From: Nitratireductor soli
GTDB lineage: Bacteria; Pseudomonadota; Alphaproteobacteria; Rhizobiales; Rhizobiaceae
Direction: 5' to 3'
NCBI RefSeq assembly: GCF_001050155.1
Contig: NZ_LFVY01000007.1
Location: 186,001 to 250,000, forward strand
DNA: 64,000 nucleotides
In this document: positions 43,176-51,461 of the stretch, one piece after another
Layout of the letters: the number at the start of each line of letters is the position of its first letter
Numbering within the stretch: position 1 is the stretch's first letter
Notes under the pieces: generated by a model
What the model was told of the DNA's origin: nothing
Database searches by the model: none
What the model saw: only the letters and a program-made list of their open reading frames with translations
Position numbers and translations under genes: made by a program

Positions 43176-44033
43176 ATGGCGCGTTTCCTTCCGCTTTCCG
43201 AGGCGGTGGCGGAAAACCTGAATGACGGCGATACCGTCGCTTTCGAGGGGTTCACCCACCTCATCCCGACAGCCGCCGCGCATGAGGCGATCCGCCAGGA
43301 GTTTGCCGACCTGACGCTGATCCGCATGACGCCGGACGTGGTCTATGACCAGATGATCGGCATGGGCATGGCGAAGAAGCTGGTCTTTTCCTATGCGGGC
43401 AATCCCGGCGTCGGCCTTCTGCGCCGCCTGCGCGATGCGGTGGAGAACGGGTTTCCGCGCAGCGTCGAGATCGAGGAGCATTCGCACGCCGCCATGGCCA
43501 ACGCTTATGAAGCCGGCGCGGCGGGGCTGCCCTGCGCGATCTTCCGCGGCTATCGCGGCGCCGAGCTGGCCAAGGTCAATCCGAACATCAAGAGCATCGC
43601 GTGCCCGTTCACCGGCGAAGAATTGGCCGCCGTGCCGGCGCTCAGGCCCGATGTCAGCTTCATCCATGCCCAGAAGGCCGATTTGCAAGGCAATGTGCTG
43701 ATCGAGGGCATTGTCGGCGTGCAGAAGGAGGCCGCACTCGCCGCCCGCCGCGCCGTGGTGACGGTGGAGGAGTTGGTCGACGATTTCGACGATTTGCACC
43801 CCAATCTCTGCATCCTGCCGCACTGGACGGTGACCGCCATCGCCGTGGTGCCGGGCGGTGCGCATCCATCCTACACGCATGGCTATTACGCACGCGACAA
43901 CGCGGAATACCTGGAATGGGACAAGATCGCCGCCGACCGCGAGGTGTTTCGCGCCTGGATGGACGAGAATGTGCTGCAGGCCGCGCCTGACGATTTCGCC
44001 AAACGCGTCGAGAAACTGAGGTTGGCACGATGA
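43176..44033 (+). CDS. pcaI: 3-oxoadipate CoA-transferase subunit A
   Basis: The protein has 285 residues and is the alpha subunit of family I CoA-transferase, which activates beta-ketoadipate with succinyl-CoA. Family features include LNDGDTVAFEGFTHLIPTAAAHEAIRQ (in part, DGDTVAFEGFTHLIPTAAAH), LVFSYAGNPGVGLLRRLRDA and VSFIHAQKADLQGNV. The ATG at 43176 has CGAGGATGACC in front; earlier ATGs at 43146 and 43170 are possible. Its stop overlaps the pcaJ start by four bases (ATGA). Its divergence from pcaR supports the pathway assignment. Confidence 0.88.
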   Translation: MARFLPLSEAVAENLNDGDTVAFEGFTHLIPTAAAHEAIRQEFADLTLIRMTPDVVYDQMIGMGMAKKLVFSYAGNPGVGLLRRLRDAVENGFPRSVEIEEHSHAAMANAYEAGAAGLPCAIFRGYRGAELAKVNPNIKSIACPFTGEELAAVPALRPDVSFIHAQKADLQGNVLIEGIVGVQKEAALAARRAVVTVEELVDDFDDLHPNLCILPHWTVTAIAVVPGGAHPSYTHGYYARDNAEYLEWDKIAADREVFRAWMDENVLQAAPDDFAKRVEKLRLAR

Positions 44034-44806
44034 GCAAGTCGGATTTCACCCCGAACGAGATGATGACCGTCGCCGCCTCGCGTGCCTTGAAGAGCGAGGA
44101 TGTGTGTTTCGTCGGTATCGGCGCTCCCTCCGCCGCCTGCAACATCGCCCGGCTGACCCATGCGCCCGATATCACGCTGATCTACGAATCCGGCACCATC
44201 GGTACGGCGCCCGACGTGCTGCCCTTGTCCATCGGTGACGGCGAGTTGTGCGATACGGCGCTGACCACCGTACCTGTGCCGGAGATGTTCCGCTACTGGC
44301 TGCAGGGCGGGCGCATCACGATCGGCTTCCTGGGGGCTGCCCAACTCGACAGGTTCGGCAACATCAACACGACCGTCGTCGGCGATTACGATCATCCGAA
44401 GGTGCGGCTGCCCGGTGGCGGCGGTGCGCCGGAGATCGCCTCGTCCTCGCAGGAAGTCTACATCACGCTTGCCCAGTCGAAGCGGTCGATGGTCGAGAAG
44501 ATCGACTTCTACACCTCCTTCGGCCATGGCGAGGGTGGCGATCACCGACAGCGGCTTGGCATCGACACCAAGGGGCCGACCCTGCTCATCACCGACCTGG
44601 CCATCTGGAAACCGGATCCTGCGACCAGGGAATTCACGGTGGTGTCCCTGCACCCGGGCGTTACCCGCGAGATGGTGCAGGAGACCTGCGGCTGGACGGT
44701 GAAGTTCGCCGAGACCCTTGAAGAGACCCCGCCGCCCAGCGAACTGGAGCTTGCGACACTGCGCGACTTGAAAGCGCGCACGGAAGCGGCTCATAAGGGC
44801 GCATGA
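44030..44806 (+). CDS. pcaJ: 3-oxoadipate CoA-transferase subunit B
   Basis: The protein has 258 residues and carries the catalytic glutamate of the CoA-transferase, within LIYESGTIGT near 44-53. GGAAQLDRFGNINTT-like GAAQLDRFGNINTTVVGDY follows near 104-122, and the C-terminal SLHPGVTREMVQETCGW is as in other beta subunits. It is coupled to pcaI by a four-base overlap and followed by pcaF after 18 bases. The two subunits form the soluble enzyme. Confidence 0.9.
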   Translation: MSKSDFTPNEMMTVAASRALKSEDVCFVGIGAPSAACNIARLTHAPDITLIYESGTIGTAPDVLPLSIGDGELCDTALTTVPVPEMFRYWLQGGRITIGFLGAAQLDRFGNINTTVVGDYDHPKVRLPGGGGAPEIASSSQEVYITLAQSKRSMVEKIDFYTSFGHGEGGDHRQRLGIDTKGPTLLITDLAIWKPDPATREFTVVSLHPGVTREMVQETCGWTVKFAETLEETPPPSELELATLRDLKARTEAAHKGA

Positions 44807-44824
44807 ACTGGAGAACCACGCATC

Positions 44825-46030
44825 ATGGCTGAAGCCTTCATCTGCGATTACATCCGCACGCCCATCGGCCGTTTCGGCGGCGTCCTGTCCTCCGTGAGGG
44901 CCGACGATCTGGCGGCAGTCCCGATCAAGACGCTGATGGAGCGCAACCCCAATGTGGATTGGGCGGCCATCGACGACGTGTTTTATGGTTGCGCCAACCA
45001 GGCGGGCGAGGACAACCGCAACGTGGCGCGCATGGCCGTGCTGCTGGCCGGCCTTCCCGTCGATGTGCCGGGCTCGACGGTCAACCGCCTATGCGGCTCG
45101 GGCATGGATGCGATCACGATTGCCGCGCGCGCCATCAAGGCGGGCGAGGCAGAGATCATGATTGCCGGCGGCGTCGAATCCATGAGCCGTGCGCCCTTCG
45201 TCATGCCGAAGGCCGACACCGCGTTTTCGCGCAATGCCGAGATCTACGACACGACGATCGGCTGGCGCTTCGTCAACAAGGTGCTGAAGAAGCAGTACGG
45301 CATCGATTCCATGCCGGAGACCGGCGAGAACGTGGCTGAGGAGTTTTCCGTCAGCCGCGCCGACCAGGATGTTTTCGCCGTGCGCAGCCAGGACAAGGCG
45401 GTTGCCGCGCAGGAGAATGGCCGTCTGGCGAAAGAGATCATCCCGGTCACCATTCCACAGCGCAAGGGCGATCCGGTGGTGGTCGACAGGGACGAGCATC
45501 CGCGTCCCGGCACCACGGTGGAGAAGCTCGGCAAGCTGCCGACGCCCTTCCGCGAGGGCGGTTCGGTGACGGCGGGCAACGCCTCCGGCGTCAATGACGG
45601 TGCGGCGGCGCTGATCATCGCTTCGGAGGCTGCGGCGAAGAAATACGGGCTGACGCCGATCGCCCGCATTCTTGGCGGTGCAACCGCGGGCGTGCCGCCG
45701 CGCATCATGGGCATCGGGCCGGCGCCGGCAACGAAGAAACTGTGCGCCCGGCTTGGCCTCAAGCCTACGGATTTCGACGTCATCGAGCTGAACGAGGCGT
45801 TTGCCTCGCAAGGCATAGCCGTGTTGCGCGATCTGGGCATCGACCCGGCCGCTCCCCATGTGAACCCGAATGGCGGCGCCATCGCGCTCGGCCATCCGCT
45901 CGGCATGTCCGGCGCGCGCATTTGCGGCACGGCGGCGCTGGAGCTGCACGAACGCGGCGGCAAGCTGGCGTTGGCAACCATGTGCATTGGCGTCGGCCAG
46001 GGCATCGCGCTGGCGATGGAGCGGGTTTAG
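44825..46030 (+). CDS. pcaF: 3-oxoadipyl-CoA thiolase
   Basis: The protein has 401 residues and splits 3-oxoadipyl-CoA to succinyl-CoA and acetyl-CoA, the last step of the beta-ketoadipate pathway. The nucleophile is in VNRLCGSGMDA near 86-96, the GHPLGMSGAR histidine near 357-366 and the second cysteine in CIGVGQG near 388-394; ELNEAFA is also present. The start has GGAGAACCACGC before it. The upstream ring-cleavage genes (pcaHG, pcaB, pcaC, pcaD) are not in the window. A biosynthetic acetyl-CoA acetyltransferase is the alternative, but the operon argues for pcaF. Confidence 0.9.
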   Translation: MAEAFICDYIRTPIGRFGGVLSSVRADDLAAVPIKTLMERNPNVDWAAIDDVFYGCANQAGEDNRNVARMAVLLAGLPVDVPGSTVNRLCGSGMDAITIAARAIKAGEAEIMIAGGVESMSRAPFVMPKADTAFSRNAEIYDTTIGWRFVNKVLKKQYGIDSMPETGENVAEEFSVSRADQDVFAVRSQDKAVAAQENGRLAKEIIPVTIPQRKGDPVVVDRDEHPRPGTTVEKLGKLPTPFREGGSVTAGNASGVNDGAAALIIASEAAAKKYGLTPIARILGGATAGVPPRIMGIGPAPATKKLCARLGLKPTDFDVIELNEAFASQGIAVLRDLGIDPAAPHVNPNGGAIALGHPLGMSGARICGTAALELHERGGKLALATMCIGVGQGIALAMERV

Positions 46031-46074
46031 CAGGATCGGCGGAGGGGAGGCGAGGCAGCGAAAGCCGCCGGCCT

Positions 46075-46674
46075 TCAGTTGAGCGGGATGTCGTTGTCCG
46101 CCTTGGCCTGCTGATAGGCCTCGGACAGCGCCGCATAAGCCTGCGCCAGGCGGCCGATGCGCGCCTCGGCCTTCTGTCTGCCGGCTTCCGGCAGCGCCGC
46201 TGCCAGCGCCGGCAGCGCATAGCTTTTCCAGAAGGCGTTTTGTGCGTTGTAGCCGCCGGGATCGAGGGTGAAGACCTCCTTGAGAATCTTCAGATCGTGC
46301 GGGATGGCGAAGCTGTCGCGCGAATCCTCGTGGCTGAACAGATAGTGGAAATTGTCGAAGCCGGTCCAGGTGATGGCCGACAGGCATAGCGAGCAGGGCT
46401 CGTGCGTCGACAGGAAGATGCAGTCTTTCGTGTTGGGACGGTCGCATTTCGGCAGTTCGTAGAACCGCTTCAAGGCGTGAACCTCGCCATGCCAGAGAGG
46501 GTTCTCCAGCTCGTTGTTGGTTTCGGCGAGCACCAGCGACAGGTCGCTCTTGCGCAGGATTGCGGCGCCGAACAGCTTGTTGCCCCGTTCGACACCGGCC
46601 TTGGTGAGAGGCAGGACATCCTGTTCGATCACATCGAACAGGCGGTTGAGCAATTCTCCGCCGGAAACGCTCAT
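46075..46674 (-). CDS. Nucleoside deaminase-like zinc deaminase in the purine/ureide operon
   Basis: The protein has 199 residues with a cytidine-deaminase-type zinc site: HGEVHALK (near 78-85) supplies the histidine and catalytic glutamate, and THEPCSLCLSA supplies the two cysteines. The usual HAE triplet reads HGE. The C-terminal 70 residues (DPGGYNAQNAFWKSYALPALAA) are longer than in TadA-type enzymes. The start at 46674 overlaps the allA stop by four bases. It is the last gene of the operon 49455-46075. It may deaminate a purine or ureide breakdown product, and its precise substrate is unknown. Confidence 0.75.
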   Translation of the reverse strand: MSVSGGELLNRLFDVIEQDVLPLTKAGVERGNKLFGAAILRKSDLSLVLAETNNELENPLWHGEVHALKRFYELPKCDRPNTKDCIFLSTHEPCSLCLSAITWTGFDNFHYLFSHEDSRDSFAIPHDLKILKEVFTLDPGGYNAQNAFWKSYALPALAAALPEAGRQKAEARIGRLAQAYAALSEAYQQAKADNDIPLN

Positions 46675-47171
46675 GGCCGCTCCGGCAACGCGATTTGATA
46701 GGGCGACGGAAAGAAGAATTCCTCGAGATTGTTGCCGTCGCCGCCCCGGTCCACGACGGCGAAATCCTGTTCCGCGCCAAGCGGCGTCAGCACGCCATGC
46801 CATGTTCCCCGTGCATAGTTGACGCCCTGGCCGGGCCGGGTGAGGAAAACATGCGGCGCGCCGGGCACGCCATTGTCATCCGGGCAGACGACGACCAGGA
46901 ACGGCGCCGGCGAAAGGGGAATGAAAGCCTGGCTGCCGAGCGGATGGCGCTCGACCATGGTCAATGCCACCGGCTCGGCATAGGGTTTTGCGCGCAGCAG
47001 GCTGATGAGAACCCGGGCGTTGTCGCCGGTCGCCTCGACCTTCGCCAGATCATGGAAGCGCCGGCAATTGCCGTTGTTGATGAGGAAACTCTCGGCGCCC
47101 TCCGCCTCGATCACATCGCCGAAGGACGCGAAGGCTTCGCGGGTCAGGGGCTTTGCCGTGAGCGTCCTCAT
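46671..47171 (-). CDS. allA: Ureidoglycolate lyase
   Basis: The protein has 166 residues, the usual AllA length. It splits (S)-ureidoglycolate to glyoxylate and urea. It has the family opening AKPLTREAFASFGDVIEAEG, the metal-binding MVERHPLGSQAFIPL near 83-97 and ARGTWHGVLTPLG near 130-142. The start at 47171 overlaps the AllE stop by four bases (ATGA). It is the last recognised ureide step encoded here. Confidence 0.93.
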   Translation of the reverse strand: MRTLTAKPLTREAFASFGDVIEAEGAESFLINNGNCRRFHDLAKVEATGDNARVLISLLRAKPYAEPVALTMVERHPLGSQAFIPLSPAPFLVVVCPDDNGVPGAPHVFLTRPGQGVNYARGTWHGVLTPLGAEQDFAVVDRGGDGNNLEEFFFPSPYQIALPERP

Positions 47172-48022
47172 CGCGCAAACACCCCGCCGAGCTTGGCGTG
47201 CCGGTTGACGTCCTTGTAGAGCAGGTAGCGGAATTTGCCCGGCCCGCCCGCATAGCAAGCCTGCGGGCAGAAGGCGCGCAGCCACATGAAATCGCCGGCC
47301 TCCACCTCGACCCAGTCCTGGTTGAGCCGGTAGACCGCCTTGCCTTCCAGAACGTAGAGGCCATGCTCCATGACGTGGGTCTCGGCAAAGGGAATGACCG
47401 CGCCCGGCTCCAGCGTGACGATGGTCACATGCATGTCGTGGCGCACATCGTCCGGATCGACGAAACGGGTGGTCGCCCATTTGCCCTCGGTGCCCGGCAT
47501 GGGCGCGGGGGCCACGTCCGCCTCGTTGAGGAAGATTGCGCTGGGCGCGTCGAGGCCGGGTACGGCCTCGTAGGCCTTGCGGATCCAGTGGAAGCGCGCC
47601 GGCACATCGCCGACATTGCGGGTCTTCCAGCCGCTGTCCGGCGGCAGAAAGGCGTATCCGCCCGGCGTCAGAAGATGTGCCTTGCCGCCGAGTTCGACGG
47701 TCAATTCGCCCTCGACGACGAACAGCACGCCTTCGGCGCCGGCGTCCGGCTCGGGCGTGTCGCTGCCGCCGCCGGGCAGCACTTCCATGATGTATTGCGA
47801 AAAGGTCTCGGCGAAGCCCGACAGCGGGCGGGCGATCACCCAGCAGCGCGTCTTGTCCCAGAACGGCAGGACGCTGGTGACGATGTCCTGCATGACGCCC
47901 TTCGGCATCAGCGCATAGGCTTCGGTGAAGGCCGCGCGGTCGGTCATCAGCTGCGTCTGCGGAGGATGGCCGCCATGCGGCGCATAATAGGTGCGGGCGT
48001 TCATCGGGCGGTCCTGTGTCAT
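47168..48022 (-). CDS. allE: (S)-ureidoglycine aminohydrolase
   Basis: The protein has 284 residues with two cupin halves. It removes ammonia from (S)-ureidoglycine to give (S)-ureidoglycolate. Visible marks are MPKGVMQDIVTSVLPFWDKTRCW near 39-61 (in part DIVTSVLPFWDKTRCW), the first cupin with VVEGELTVELGG and the second, metal-binding cupin with PFAETHVMEHGLYVLEGKAVYRLN near 208-231 (in part, ETHVMEHGLYVLEG). The first start (48022) overlaps the upstream stop as ATGA; a second ATG at 48004 with AGGA before it is also possible. Its presence shows that allantoate is degraded by the ureidoglycine route. Confidence 0.9.
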   Translation of the reverse strand: MTQDRPMNARTYYAPHGGHPPQTQLMTDRAAFTEAYALMPKGVMQDIVTSVLPFWDKTRCWVIARPLSGFAETFSQYIMEVLPGGGSDTPEPDAGAEGVLFVVEGELTVELGGKAHLLTPGGYAFLPPDSGWKTRNVGDVPARFHWIRKAYEAVPGLDAPSAIFLNEADVAPAPMPGTEGKWATTRFVDPDDVRHDMHVTIVTLEPGAVIPFAETHVMEHGLYVLEGKAVYRLNQDWVEVEAGDFMWLRAFCPQACYAGGPGKFRYLLYKDVNRHAKLGGVFAR

Positions 48023-49455
48023 ATAGGCAAAATGTTCTTCAGGCGCAGATAGGCGATGCGCTCCACCTGCTTGCAGGCGGTGGCGAATTCCTCCGCGCGG
48101 CTATTTGCGATGCGCGTCTCGAACGCTTTGAGGATGCTTTCCTTCGTGTTGTCCTTGACGGCAATGATGAAGGGAAAGCCGAATTTCTCGACGTAAGCCG
48201 TGTTCAGCGCGGTGAAGCGCGCGCGCTCGGCGTCGGTCAGGGCATCGAGCCCGGCGGCGGCCTGTTCCTTCGTCGATTCCGCCGTCAGCCGCTTCGCCGC
48301 CGCCAGCTTGCCGGCAAGATCGGGGTGAGCGGTCAGAACGCCAAGGCGTTCATCTTCGCTTGCCGAGCGGAAGACGCGGGCCAGCGCATTGGCGAGCCCG
48401 CCGGCGGTGTCATGCGCTGCGCCGAGTTCCAGCTTCGTGGCGCGCTCGGCGATCCATGGCGAGTGCTCGAAAATACCGCCGAAGCGCTCGATGAACTCGG
48501 GTTGCGCCATGCGGCTCGGGCGCAGCGCCGGAGGGGCATAGGGATGATGCTTCGCCCAATGCCGGGCGATCTCGCCGCGCGTGGCGAGCCATACTCGGCC
48601 GTGGCCTTGCACATAGTCGATGAAGCGCTGCAGCGACGCGGCGCGGCCGGGGCGACCGATCAGGCGGCAATGCAGGCCGATGCTCATCATCGCCGGGCGG
48701 CCTGCGGCGCCCTCGGCATAGAGCGTGTCGAAAGCGTCCTTCAGATAGGTGAAGAACTGGTCGCCGGAATTGAAACCCTGCGGCGTTGCGAAGCGCATGT
48801 CGTTGGCGTCCAGCGTGTAGGGGATGACGAGCTGCGATTGCGTTGCATGGCCCTGGCCGTCATGGTCGAGCCAATAGGGCAAATCGTCGTCATAGGTGTC
48901 GGAAATCCAGTCGAAACCGCCTTCCGCGATGGCGAGCTTGACCGAGTTGACCGATGTCCGTCCGAGATAGAGCCCGCGCGGGCGCTCGCCGGTCACCTCC
49001 GTGTGCAGGCGGATTGCCTCCAGGAGATCGCGGCGCTCGTCTTCCTCCGCATGGTTGCGGTGGTCGATCCATTTCAGTCCGTGCGAGGCGATCTCCCAAC
49101 CGGCTCCCTGCATCGCCGCCACCTGGTCGGGGCTGCGGGCCAGCGCCGTGGCGACGCCGAACACGGTGACGGGCACCTGGGCGGCGGTGAACATGCGGTG
49201 AAGCCGCCAGAAGCCGGCACGCGCGCCGTACTCATAGATCGATTCCATGTTCCAATGGCGCATGCCGACCCAGGGCGCGGCGCCGACCACTTCCGAGAGA
49301 AACGCTTCAGAGGCCTCGTCGCCATGCAGGACGCAGTTCTCGCCGCCTTCCTCGTAATTGACGACGAACTGCACGGCGATGCGCGCGCCGCCGGGCCATT
49401 TCGGATCGGGCGGGGTGGCTCCATAGCCGGACATGTTGCGCAAATAGCGGGTCAC
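48019..49455 (-). CDS. Fused allantoinase (PuuE) and OHCU decarboxylase (UraD)
   Basis: The protein has 478 residues. Residues 1-305 are PuuE, the polysaccharide-deacetylase-type allantoinase (GYGATPPDPKWPGGARIAVQF, in part; NYEEGGENCVLHGD; ASHGLKWIDH; SIGLHCRLIGRPGRA). Residues 310-478 are the 2-oxo-4-hydroxy-4-carboxy-5-ureidoimidazoline decarboxylase, with the catalytic histidine in FGGIFEHSPWIAE, LTAHPDLAGKL and FIIAVKDNTKESIL. One chain thus makes allantoin from OHCU and then opens it to allantoate. The GTG at 49455 gives the normal PuuE start (TRYLRNMSGYG); ATG at 49434 would cut it. It is the first gene of the minus-strand operon. Confidence 0.92.
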   Translation of the reverse strand: MTRYLRNMSGYGATPPDPKWPGGARIAVQFVVNYEEGGENCVLHGDEASEAFLSEVVGAAPWVGMRHWNMESIYEYGARAGFWRLHRMFTAAQVPVTVFGVATALARSPDQVAAMQGAGWEIASHGLKWIDHRNHAEEDERRDLLEAIRLHTEVTGERPRGLYLGRTSVNSVKLAIAEGGFDWISDTYDDDLPYWLDHDGQGHATQSQLVIPYTLDANDMRFATPQGFNSGDQFFTYLKDAFDTLYAEGAAGRPAMMSIGLHCRLIGRPGRAASLQRFIDYVQGHGRVWLATRGEIARHWAKHHPYAPPALRPSRMAQPEFIERFGGIFEHSPWIAERATKLELGAAHDTAGGLANALARVFRSASEDERLGVLTAHPDLAGKLAAAKRLTAESTKEQAAAGLDALTDAERARFTALNTAYVEKFGFPFIIAVKDNTKESILKAFETRIANSRAEEFATACKQVERIAYLRLKNILPI

Positions 49456-49509
49456 TGCGTGCTTCCGTTGATCGTTATTGCCAAGGATAGTCGAAGGAAT
49501 AGGCTTGGA

Positions 49510-49532
49510 ACTTTCCCGAAAATTTTGAAAGT
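49510..49532. promoter_or_regulatory. ACTTTC-N11-GAAAGT dyad, possible operator of the purine LysR regulator
   Basis: A perfect 6-bp inverted repeat with an A-then-T spacer lies in the 170-bp divergent gap between the PuuE-UraD gene (minus) and the HIU hydrolase gene (plus). Nearly the same element stands at 56166-56188 in front of the LysR gene. Two such copies at the two divergent promoters of one pathway make a shared operator likely. Confidence 0.6.
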
Positions 49533-49624
49533 CTTTTGTTGTCCCGCAGCCACCACGCCCCTTATGCTCGCAAAGGATTTGCCGCACAATCAGGCCACTT
49601 TCAGCGGATAGGTAGGGAGACCGC

Positions 49625-49990
49625 ATGAGCAATGTGGGTGAGGGCCGCTTGACGACCCATGTGCTGGACACCGCCAGCGGAAAACCGGCGGCAGGGATGA
49701 AGATCGCCCTTTACCGGATCGCCGGCGAGGAGCGGACGCTGCTGAAGACAGTCACCACCAATGACGACGGGCGCTGCGATGCGCCGCTGCTGCAGGGCGC
49801 TGACTTCGCCACCGGCGCGTACGAACTGGTTTTCGAAGCCGGCGCATATCTGGCGGCCCAGGGCACGCCTCTCCCGCAGCCCGCTTTTCTCGACCGTATC
49901 CCGATCCGCTTCGGCATGGCCGAAAACGTGCATTACCACGTGCCGCTGCTTGTCTCGCCCTACGGTTACTCCACCTATAGGGGAAGCTGA
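49625..49990 (+). CDS. uraH: 5-hydroxyisourate hydrolase
   Basis: The protein has 121 residues with a transthyretin-like fold. It hydrolyses 5-hydroxyisourate to OHCU. It has [14 protein letters not shown] near 9-22 with the active histidine, and it ends with the family tail [11 protein letters not shown]. The stop overlaps the xdhA start (TGATG). The step before it is catalysed by PuuD (56364) and the step after it by the UraD half of the divergent fusion. Confidence 0.95.
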   Translation: MSNVGEGRLTTHVLDTASGKPAAGMKIALYRIAGEERTLLKTVTTNDDGRCDAPLLQGADFATGAYELVFEAGAYLAAQGTPLPQPAFLDRIPIRFGMAENVHYHVPLLVSPYGYSTYRGS

Positions 49991-51459
49991 TGAAAACACG
50001 CAACGAACTGCGCTTCTTGCTGAACGGCCAGGCGGTGGCGCTCGCCGATGTGCGGCCCGACGAGACCCTGCTCGATTTCCTGCGCATCAAGCGCCGCCTG
50101 ATCGGCACGAAGGAAGGATGCGCGGAAGGCGATTGCGGCGCCTGCACGGTGCTGGTCGGCCGGCTCCAGGACGGCAGGCTCGCCTATGAAAGCGTCAACG
50201 CCTGCATTCGCTTCCTCGGTTCGCTCGACGGCTGTCATGTGGTGACGGTCGAGCATCTGAAGCGCGCGGATGGCGGCCTGCATCCGGTGCAGCAGGCGCT
50301 GGTCGATCATCACGGCTCGCAATGCGGCTTCTGCACGCCGGGCTTCGTCATGTCGCTCTACGCATTGTGGATGCGCGATGCGCAGCCATCGGACCAGGCG
50401 ATCGAGAAGGCCTTGCAAGGCAATCTCTGCCGCTGCACGGGCTATGAGCCAATCGTGCGGGCGGCGCGCGCCATTTCGTCCTATGGCGATGCGTCGGCCG
50501 ACCCGCTGGCCGCCGAGCGCGACGCGGTGATCGCCAGCCTCGCAGCCATGAAGGATGGCGCGCGGGTCGAGATCGGCACGGGCCGGGAGCGGCTGGTGGT
50601 GCCGGCCAGCGCCGACGATCTGGCAATGGTTCTCGAAGTAGAGCCGCAAGCGACCATCGTCGCAGGCGCGACGGATGTCGGCCTGTGGGTGACGAAATTC
50701 ATGCGCGATATCGCCCCGGCCGTCTTCATCGGCGGCCTGGACGCGCTGCATGCCATCAGCGAAGAGAACGGCGTCATCAACATCGGCGCCGGCGTTAGCT
50801 ATACGGAGGCGTTCGGGCATCTGTCGGCGCGGATTCCGCCGCTCGGCGCCCTGATCGACCGCATCGGCGGCGAACAGGTGCGCAATATGGGGACGGTCGG
50901 CGGCAACATCGCCAATGGCTCGCCCATCGGCGACACGCCGCCGCCGCTGATCGCACTCGGTGCGACGCTCACCCTGCGCAAGGGCACTGTGCGGCGGACC
51001 ATGCCGCTCGAGGACTTCTTCATCGATTACGGCAAGCAGGATCGCGCGGCCGGCGAATTCGTCGAGGCGGTGCATGTACCGGTGCCCGACAGGGCGACGC
51101 GCTTTGCCGTCTGGAAAATCTCCAAGCGGCGCGACGAGGACATCACGGCGGTGCTCGGCGCCTTCAACATCGCCATTGCCGATGGCGTGGTGACCGGCGC
51201 GCGCATCGCCTATGGCGGCATGGCAGCGACGCCGAAGCGGCCGAAAGCAGTCGAGGCGGCGCTCGTCGGTCAGGCGTGGACGCTTGAAACCATTGAACAG
51301 GCGCTCGCCGCGTTCGAGACGGATTTCACACCGATCAGCGATGCGCGCGCCACGGCCGATTATCGCATGCTGGCGGCGAAGAACCTTCTCAGGCGGTTTT
51401 TCCTGGAGGGCGTCGAAGGCCATGTGCCCCTGCAGGTTTCCCGATACGAGGCTGCGTGA
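49990..51459 (+). CDS. xdhA: Xanthine dehydrogenase small subunit (iron-sulfur and FAD domains)
   Basis: The protein has 489 residues. Residues 1-165 hold two [2Fe-2S] clusters: the plant-type set in GCAEGDCGACTVLVG with a fourth Cys in SVNACIRF, and the second set in QCGFCTPGFVMS and LCRCTGYEPI. Residues 195-370 bind FAD (ATIVAGATDVGLWVTK, then GTVGGNIANGSPIGDTPP), and a CO-dehydrogenase flavoprotein C-terminal domain follows. It passes electrons from the molybdenum centre of XdhB to NAD. It is coupled with its neighbours on both sides. Confidence 0.95.
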   Translation: MKTRNELRFLLNGQAVALADVRPDETLLDFLRIKRRLIGTKEGCAEGDCGACTVLVGRLQDGRLAYESVNACIRFLGSLDGCHVVTVEHLKRADGGLHPVQQALVDHHGSQCGFCTPGFVMSLYALWMRDAQPSDQAIEKALQGNLCRCTGYEPIVRAARAISSYGDASADPLAAERDAVIASLAAMKDGARVEIGTGRERLVVPASADDLAMVLEVEPQATIVAGATDVGLWVTKFMRDIAPAVFIGGLDALHAISEENGVINIGAGVSYTEAFGHLSARIPPLGALIDRIGGEQVRNMGTVGGNIANGSPIGDTPPPLIALGATLTLRKGTVRRTMPLEDFFIDYGKQDRAAGEFVEAVHVPVPDRATRFAVWKISKRRDEDITAVLGAFNIAIADGVVTGARIAYGGMAATPKRPKAVEAALVGQAWTLETIEQALAAFETDFTPISDARATADYRMLAAKNLLRRFFLEGVEGHVPLQVSRYEAA

Positions 51460-51461
51460 CG

